Shown here in pieces: positions 60,203-64,000 of a DNA stretch of 64,000 nucleotides. The notes below the pieces were generated by a model, which did no database searches, was not told the DNA's origin, and saw only the letters and a list, made by a program, of their open reading frames with translations. Position 1 is the first letter of the stretch. Every line of letters starts with the position of its first letter. Where the stretch lies: the NCBI RefSeq assembly GCF_046197865.1, contig NZ_CP166990.1, forward strand, positions 434,001-498,000, in the 5' to 3' direction. The translations under genes were made by a program, and so were the position numbers. This DNA comes from JAHKLT01 sp046197865. Lineage in GTDB: Archaea > Methanobacteriota > Methanobacteria > Methanobacteriales > Methanobacteriaceae.

Positions 60203-62014
60203 GTGTCAAAAGCTAAAATATATATTAATGGGGAACTTATCGGTTCATGTGAAGATCCCAATGAATTTACAAAAGAAATGAGAGCTAAAAGAAGGTCAGG
60301 GGAAGTCTCTCATGAAATGAATATTACTTATTATCCTGAAAATAATGAAATTTATATCTTCAATGATTCTGGTAGAGCTAGAAGACCACTTATTGTTGTT
60401 GAAAAAGGAGCACCTCTTTTAAAAGATGATCATTTAAATAAACTTGCTAAAAACTCTTTAAAATGGGATGATTTAATAACTAAAGGTTTAATTGAATATT
60501 TAGATGCTGAAGAAGAAGAAAATTCATATATTGCAATGGGTTTTCATGAATTAAATGAAGATCATACTCATTTGGAAATAGATCCAGCTACTATGCTTGG
60601 TATTTGTGCAGGTATTATTCCTTTCTCAGATCACAACTCTTCTCCGAGAAACACTATGGAAGCAGGGATGACAAAACAAGCTTTAGGTTTATATGTATCA
60701 AATTATGGATTAAGAACTGATACTAGAGCTCACTTATTACACCATCCTCAAACTCCTATTGTAAAAACACGTATTATTGATTCTACTAATTATGATGAAA
60801 GACCATCTGGTCAAAATTTCGTTGTAGCTTTAATGAGTTATGAAGGATATAACATGGAAGATGCAATGGTTATTAATAAATCTTCTCTAGAAAGAGGCCT
60901 TGCAAGATCTTCATTCTTTAGAGCATATGATACTTCAGAGAAAAGATATCCTGGTGGACAAGAGGATAAATTTGAAGTTCCAGATAAAAATGTTAAAGGA
61001 TATAGATCTGATGAAGCTTATAGGCATTTAGATGGTGATGGTATCATTAATCCAGAATCAGTTGTAAAATCAGGAGATGTATTAATTGGAAAAACATCAC
61101 CTCCAAGATTCTTAGAAGAAATTGATGAATTTGGTACTGTTGCAGAAAAAAGAAGAGAAACTTCTGTCACTGTAAGACATGGTGAGAAGGGTATTGTAGA
61201 TGCTGTTCTTTTAACTGAGACTGTTGAAGGAAGTAAACTTGCAAAAATCAGAGTAAGAGATACAAGACAACCTGAGTTTGGTGATAAATTTGCATCAAGA
61301 CATGGTCAGAAAGGGGTTGTTGGTTTAATCTTAGCTCAAGATGATATTCCTTTTACAGAACAAGGTGTTGTTCCAGATTTAATAGTAAATCCTCATGCAA
61401 TTCCTTCAAGAATGTCCGTTGGACAAGTGCTTGAAATGGTTGCAGGTAAAGCAGCTTGTATGGATGGAGAACGTGTTGATGGAACTCCTTTTAATCCTGA
61501 AGTTGAAAAAGAAATTAAACAATCACTTATTGATAATGGTTTTGAATCTGCTGGTTGTGAATCATTATATAATGGTGTAACAGGAGAAAGAATTGAAGCT
61601 GAAATCTTTGTAGGAGTGGCATATTATCAGAAATTACATCACATGACAACTGATAAAGTTTATGCTCGTTCTAGAGGACCAGTACAAGTTTTAACTCGTC
61701 AACCTACTGAAGGAAGAGCTCGTGAAGGTGGTTTAAGATTTGGTGAGATGGAAAGAGATTGTCTTATTGCTCACGGTGCAGCTTTAACTTTAAAAGAAAG
61801 ACTTTTAGATGAATCAGATAAATATGAAGCTATTGTTTGTGGAGATTGTGGTATGTTAGCTGTTTTTGATAAAAATAAAAATAAAGTTTACTGCCCAATT
61901 TGTGGAGATATTGAAACATATCCTGTTGAAATATCATATGCTTTTAAATTGTTATTAGATGAACTCAAAAGTTTATGTATTTTCCCTAAATTAGTATTAG
62001 GAGATAAAACTTAA
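60203..62014 (+). CDS. rpoB1: DNA-directed RNA polymerase subunit B' (C-terminal half of Rpb2)
   Basis: A 603-residue subunit with the catalytic half of Rpb2. Landmarks are VALMSYEGYNMEDAMVINK, RQPEFGDKFASRHGQKG with the active-site lysines, PSRMSVGQVLEM, the clamp segment LRFGEMERDCLIAHGAA and the C-terminal zinc site CGDCGM ... CPICGD. The start is GTG 60203, chosen because GGAGG lies seven bases upstream. Followed 22 bases later by rpoA'. Confidence 0.98.
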   Translation: MSKAKIYINGELIGSCEDPNEFTKEMRAKRRSGEVSHEMNITYYPENNEIYIFNDSGRARRPLIVVEKGAPLLKDDHLNKLAKNSLKWDDLITKGLIEYLDAEEEENSYIAMGFHELNEDHTHLEIDPATMLGICAGIIPFSDHNSSPRNTMEAGMTKQALGLYVSNYGLRTDTRAHLLHHPQTPIVKTRIIDSTNYDERPSGQNFVVALMSYEGYNMEDAMVINKSSLERGLARSSFFRAYDTSEKRYPGGQEDKFEVPDKNVKGYRSDEAYRHLDGDGIINPESVVKSGDVLIGKTSPPRFLEEIDEFGTVAEKRRETSVTVRHGEKGIVDAVLLTETVEGSKLAKIRVRDTRQPEFGDKFASRHGQKGVVGLILAQDDIPFTEQGVVPDLIVNPHAIPSRMSVGQVLEMVAGKAACMDGERVDGTPFNPEVEKEIKQSLIDNGFESAGCESLYNGVTGERIEAEIFVGVAYYQKLHHMTTDKVYARSRGPVQVLTRQPTEGRAREGGLRFGEMERDCLIAHGAALTLKERLLDESDKYEAIVCGDCGMLAVFDKNKNKVYCPICGDIETYPVEISYAFKLLLDELKSLCIFPKLVLGDKT

Positions 62015-62036
62015 TTATTATAAAGGAGCCAATATT

Positions 62037-64000
62037 TTGAATAGATTTATAAAAATGATATCACAGATAAATTTCGGCCTTATGTCTCCAGAAGACATCC
62101 GTAAAATGTCTGTTATTAAGATTGAAACTCCGGATACTTATGATGAAGATGGTTATCCAATTGAAAATGGATTAATGGATCCTCATTTAGGTGTTATCGA
62201 CCCAAGTTTAAAATGTAGATCTTGTGGTTTTAGAGGTGGAGAATGTCAAGGGCACTTTGGAAGTATTGATTTAGCAAGACCAGTTATTCATGTTGGTTTT
62301 GGTGACATCATTCATAAAATTTTACGTTCAACTTGTAATGTATGTGGTCGTATTCTTTTAAGTGATAGCGACATTGAAAAATATAGGGAATTAATTACTT
62401 CTTATATTGAAAATGGGGAAAATCTCAATGATTTAATCAAAGAGATTCATGCTGAATCTAAAAAAGATGTTTGTCCTCATTGTAAAGCTGAACAAAAAGA
62501 TATTAAATTAGATAAACCTGTATCTCTTATTGAAGGAGATTATAAACTTACTCCTAGTGAAGTTAGAGAAAAGCTAGAACGTATTACTGATGATGATGCA
62601 TATGTACTTGGAGTTAACCCAAAAGTAGCTAGACCTGAATGGTTAGTATTAACTGTTTTACCTGTTCCTCCAGTTACTGTTAGGCCTTCAATTACTTTAG
62701 ATACTGGTGAACGTTCTGAAGATGATTTAACTCACAAACTTGTTGATATTTTAAGAATTAATCAAAGATTAATTGAAAATATGGAAGCTGGTGCACCTCA
62801 ACTTATTGTAGAGGATTTATGGGAATTATTACAATATCACGTTACTACTTACTTTGATAATGAAGCATCAGGTGTTCCTCCTGCAAGACACAGATCTGGT
62901 AGGCCTCTTAAAACTTTAGCTCAAAGATTAAAAGGAAAAGAAGGAAGATTCAGAAGTAATCTTTCTGGTAAAAGGGTTAATTTTTCAGCTCGTACTGTCA
63001 TTTCTCCTGATCCAAACATTAGTATTAATGAAGTTGGTGTTCCTGAAATGATTGCTAAAGAAGTTACTGTACCTTCTTATGTAAATGAATGGAATATGGA
63101 TGAAATGAAACAATTCATCGAAAATGGACCAGATATTCATCCTGGAGCTAATTATGTTATAAGACTTGATGGACGCAAAATCAGAGTCTATGATGAGACT
63201 AAAGAAGCTATTCTTGAAAAACTAGAACCAGGATATATTGTAGAACGCCATTTAAATGATGGAGATATGGTTCTCTTCAATCGTCAGCCTTCACTTCACA
63301 GAATGTCAATGATGGCTCACGAAGTTAAAGTTTTACCTTATAAAACGTTCAGACTTAATTTATGTGTATGTCCTCCTTATAATGCAGATTTTGATGGGGA
63401 TGAAATGAATATGCACGTTTTCCAGACCGATGAGTCTAGGGCTGAAGCTAAATCATTAATGAGAGTTCAAGAACATATTTTATCTCCAAGATTTGGTGGA
63501 CCAATTATTGGAGCTATTCACGATCACATTTCTGGTGCTTATTTATTAACTAGAACAGGTTCTACTTTTACAGAAGAACAAGCATTACAAATTATTAGAA
63601 AATCTCACTTACCTATTCCAAAACGTAAAAACGAAGATTGGACAGGAAAAGAACTTTTCAGTTTACTCCTTCCTGACGATTTAAATATTAGCTATAAAGC
63701 AGAAATTTGTAGAAAATGTGATGCATGTCTTATGGAAGAATGTGAAAATGATGCTTATGTTGTTATTAAAGATGGTCAACTTCTCCATGGTGCCATGGAT
63801 GAAAAAGCATATGGGTCATTCTCTGGTAAAATCTTAGATACTATAATGAAAGAATATGGTCCTTCAAGAACTAAAGAGTTTTTAGATAGATCTACTGATT
63901 TAGCTATCTGTGGAATTATGAAAACAGGAATTACAACAAGTACTAATGATGAAGAAATTCCTGATGAAGCACAAGATAGAATTGATGAACACCTTATTAG
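62037..64000 (+). CDS. rpoA1: DNA-directed RNA polymerase subunit A' (N-terminal half of Rpb1), right edge of window
   Basis: The first 654 codons of the largest-subunit N-terminal half; the gene continues beyond the window. The start is TTG 62037 with AAGGAG eight bases upstream. Seen are the clamp zinc sites CRSCGFRGGECQGHFG and CNVCGR with CPHC, the lid region LSGKRVNFSARTVISPDPN, and the catalytic NADFDGDEMNMHVF with the three Mg-binding aspartates. A second zinc-like cluster CRKCDACLMEEC lies near the end of the visible part. Confidence 0.98.
   Translation, partial: MNRFIKMISQINFGLMSPEDIRKMSVIKIETPDTYDEDGYPIENGLMDPHLGVIDPSLKCRSCGFRGGECQGHFGSIDLARPVIHVGFGDIIHKILRSTCNVCGRILLSDSDIEKYRELITSYIENGENLNDLIKEIHAESKKDVCPHCKAEQKDIKLDKPVSLIEGDYKLTPSEVREKLERITDDDAYVLGVNPKVARPEWLVLTVLPVPPVTVRPSITLDTGERSEDDLTHKLVDILRINQRLIENMEAGAPQLIVEDLWELLQYHVTTYFDNEASGVPPARHRSGRPLKTLAQRLKGKEGRFRSNLSGKRVNFSARTVISPDPNISINEVGVPEMIAKEVTVPSYVNEWNMDEMKQFIENGPDIHPGANYVIRLDGRKIRVYDETKEAILEKLEPGYIVERHLNDGDMVLFNRQPSLHRMSMMAHEVKVLPYKTFRLNLCVCPPYNADFDGDEMNMHVFQTDESRAEAKSLMRVQEHILSPRFGGPIIGAIHDHISGAYLLTRTGSTFTEEQALQIIRKSHLPIPKRKNEDWTGKELFSLLLPDDLNISYKAEICRKCDACLMEECENDAYVVIKDGQLLHGAMDEKAYGSFSGKILDTIMKEYGPSRTKEFLDRSTDLAICGIMKTGITTSTNDEEIPDEAQDRIDEHLI

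Noticed and set aside
61395..61580. Alternate-frame ORF inside rpoB'
   Set aside because: Leu/Lys/Gln-rich reading of a highly conserved polymerase gene in another frame; no ribosome-binding site.
62037..64000. Second zinc-like cluster in rpoA' as an unusual insertion
   Set aside because: Archaeal A' subunits commonly carry an additional cysteine cluster in this region, so it is not treated as novel.

Overview
The window is a stretch of an archaeal chromosome, almost certainly a methanogen of the order Methanobacteriales and most like a gut-type Methanobrevibacter. The evidence is the low GC (about 30% by eye), archaeal-type genes (aIF1A, Rio1, Trm56, Taw1, DGGGP synthase, split RNA polymerase genes rpoH-rpoB''-rpoB'-rpoA'), methanogen-type genes (methanogenesis marker 9, SepCysS, HypD, CbiS, KorDABC with SucC and a fumarase subunit), TTG/GTG starts and Shine-Dalgarno sites of the GGTGA/GGAGG type. 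No rRNA, intact insertion sequence, prophage or CRISPR array was found.

Layout. 1-6.3 kb (minus strand): a tetrapyrrole block (hemA running off the left edge, precorrin-2 dehydrogenase, marker 9), an amidohydrolase, two small unknown proteins, and the archaeal translation block aIF1A-rio1-KH protein. 6.5-14 kb: moeA, a cation/proton antiporter, a GyrI-like protein, then the minus-strand set hypD-pgp-tldE-pscS. 14.2-31.8 kb: a surface-glycan and envelope region holding a CMP-nonulosonate synthetase fused to a PseG-like hydrolase, neuB, glycosyltransferases, a flippase, an acetyltransferase, myo-inositol-phosphate synthase, DGGGP synthase and two paralogous multi-pass membrane proteins that flank a decayed HEPN-type toxin/antitoxin-like pair. 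32-33.7 kb: pycB. 33.7-35.3 kb: a 1.6 kb non-coding-looking stretch with a MITE-like element, repeated promoter/stem-loop units and one convincing 31-codon membrane-peptide gene. 35.3-39.7 kb: queC-larC on minus, then cbiS-cobS-trm56 on plus. 39.7-41.0 kb: a five-unit tandem array of a structured repeat. 41-46.4 kb: an FKBP, a fumarase subunit and korDABC-sucC, which together cover several steps of the incomplete reductive TCA cycle that pycB feeds. 46.4-52 kb: an inverted-repeat-rich spacer, nitroreductase plus ArsR-like regulator, Taw1, an SDH-type serine protease, and a rearranged segment carrying a broken copy of the 5' part of tpiA. 52-57.4 kb: tpiA, pgk, an MFS transporter, and thiM-thiE. 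57.5-64 kb: five tRNA genes (Thr, Pro, Tyr, Asp, Lys) followed by the RNA polymerase operon, with rpoA' running off the right edge.

The strongest candidate for something undescribed is the array at 39.85-40.9 kb: five copies, spaced about 206-237 bp, each with the same set of stems. Several stems keep pairing through compensatory base changes. The first and last copies end in a hairpin plus T-tract, while the middle three carry a ribosome-binding site and a tiny ORF instead. The stretch at 33.7-35.3 kb, with its short hydrophobic peptide gene behind a strong Shine-Dalgarno, a leader hairpin and a TATA box, may be related. Neither matches an RNA or toxin family that I can name with confidence. 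All calls are from reading the sequence; no database search was possible.
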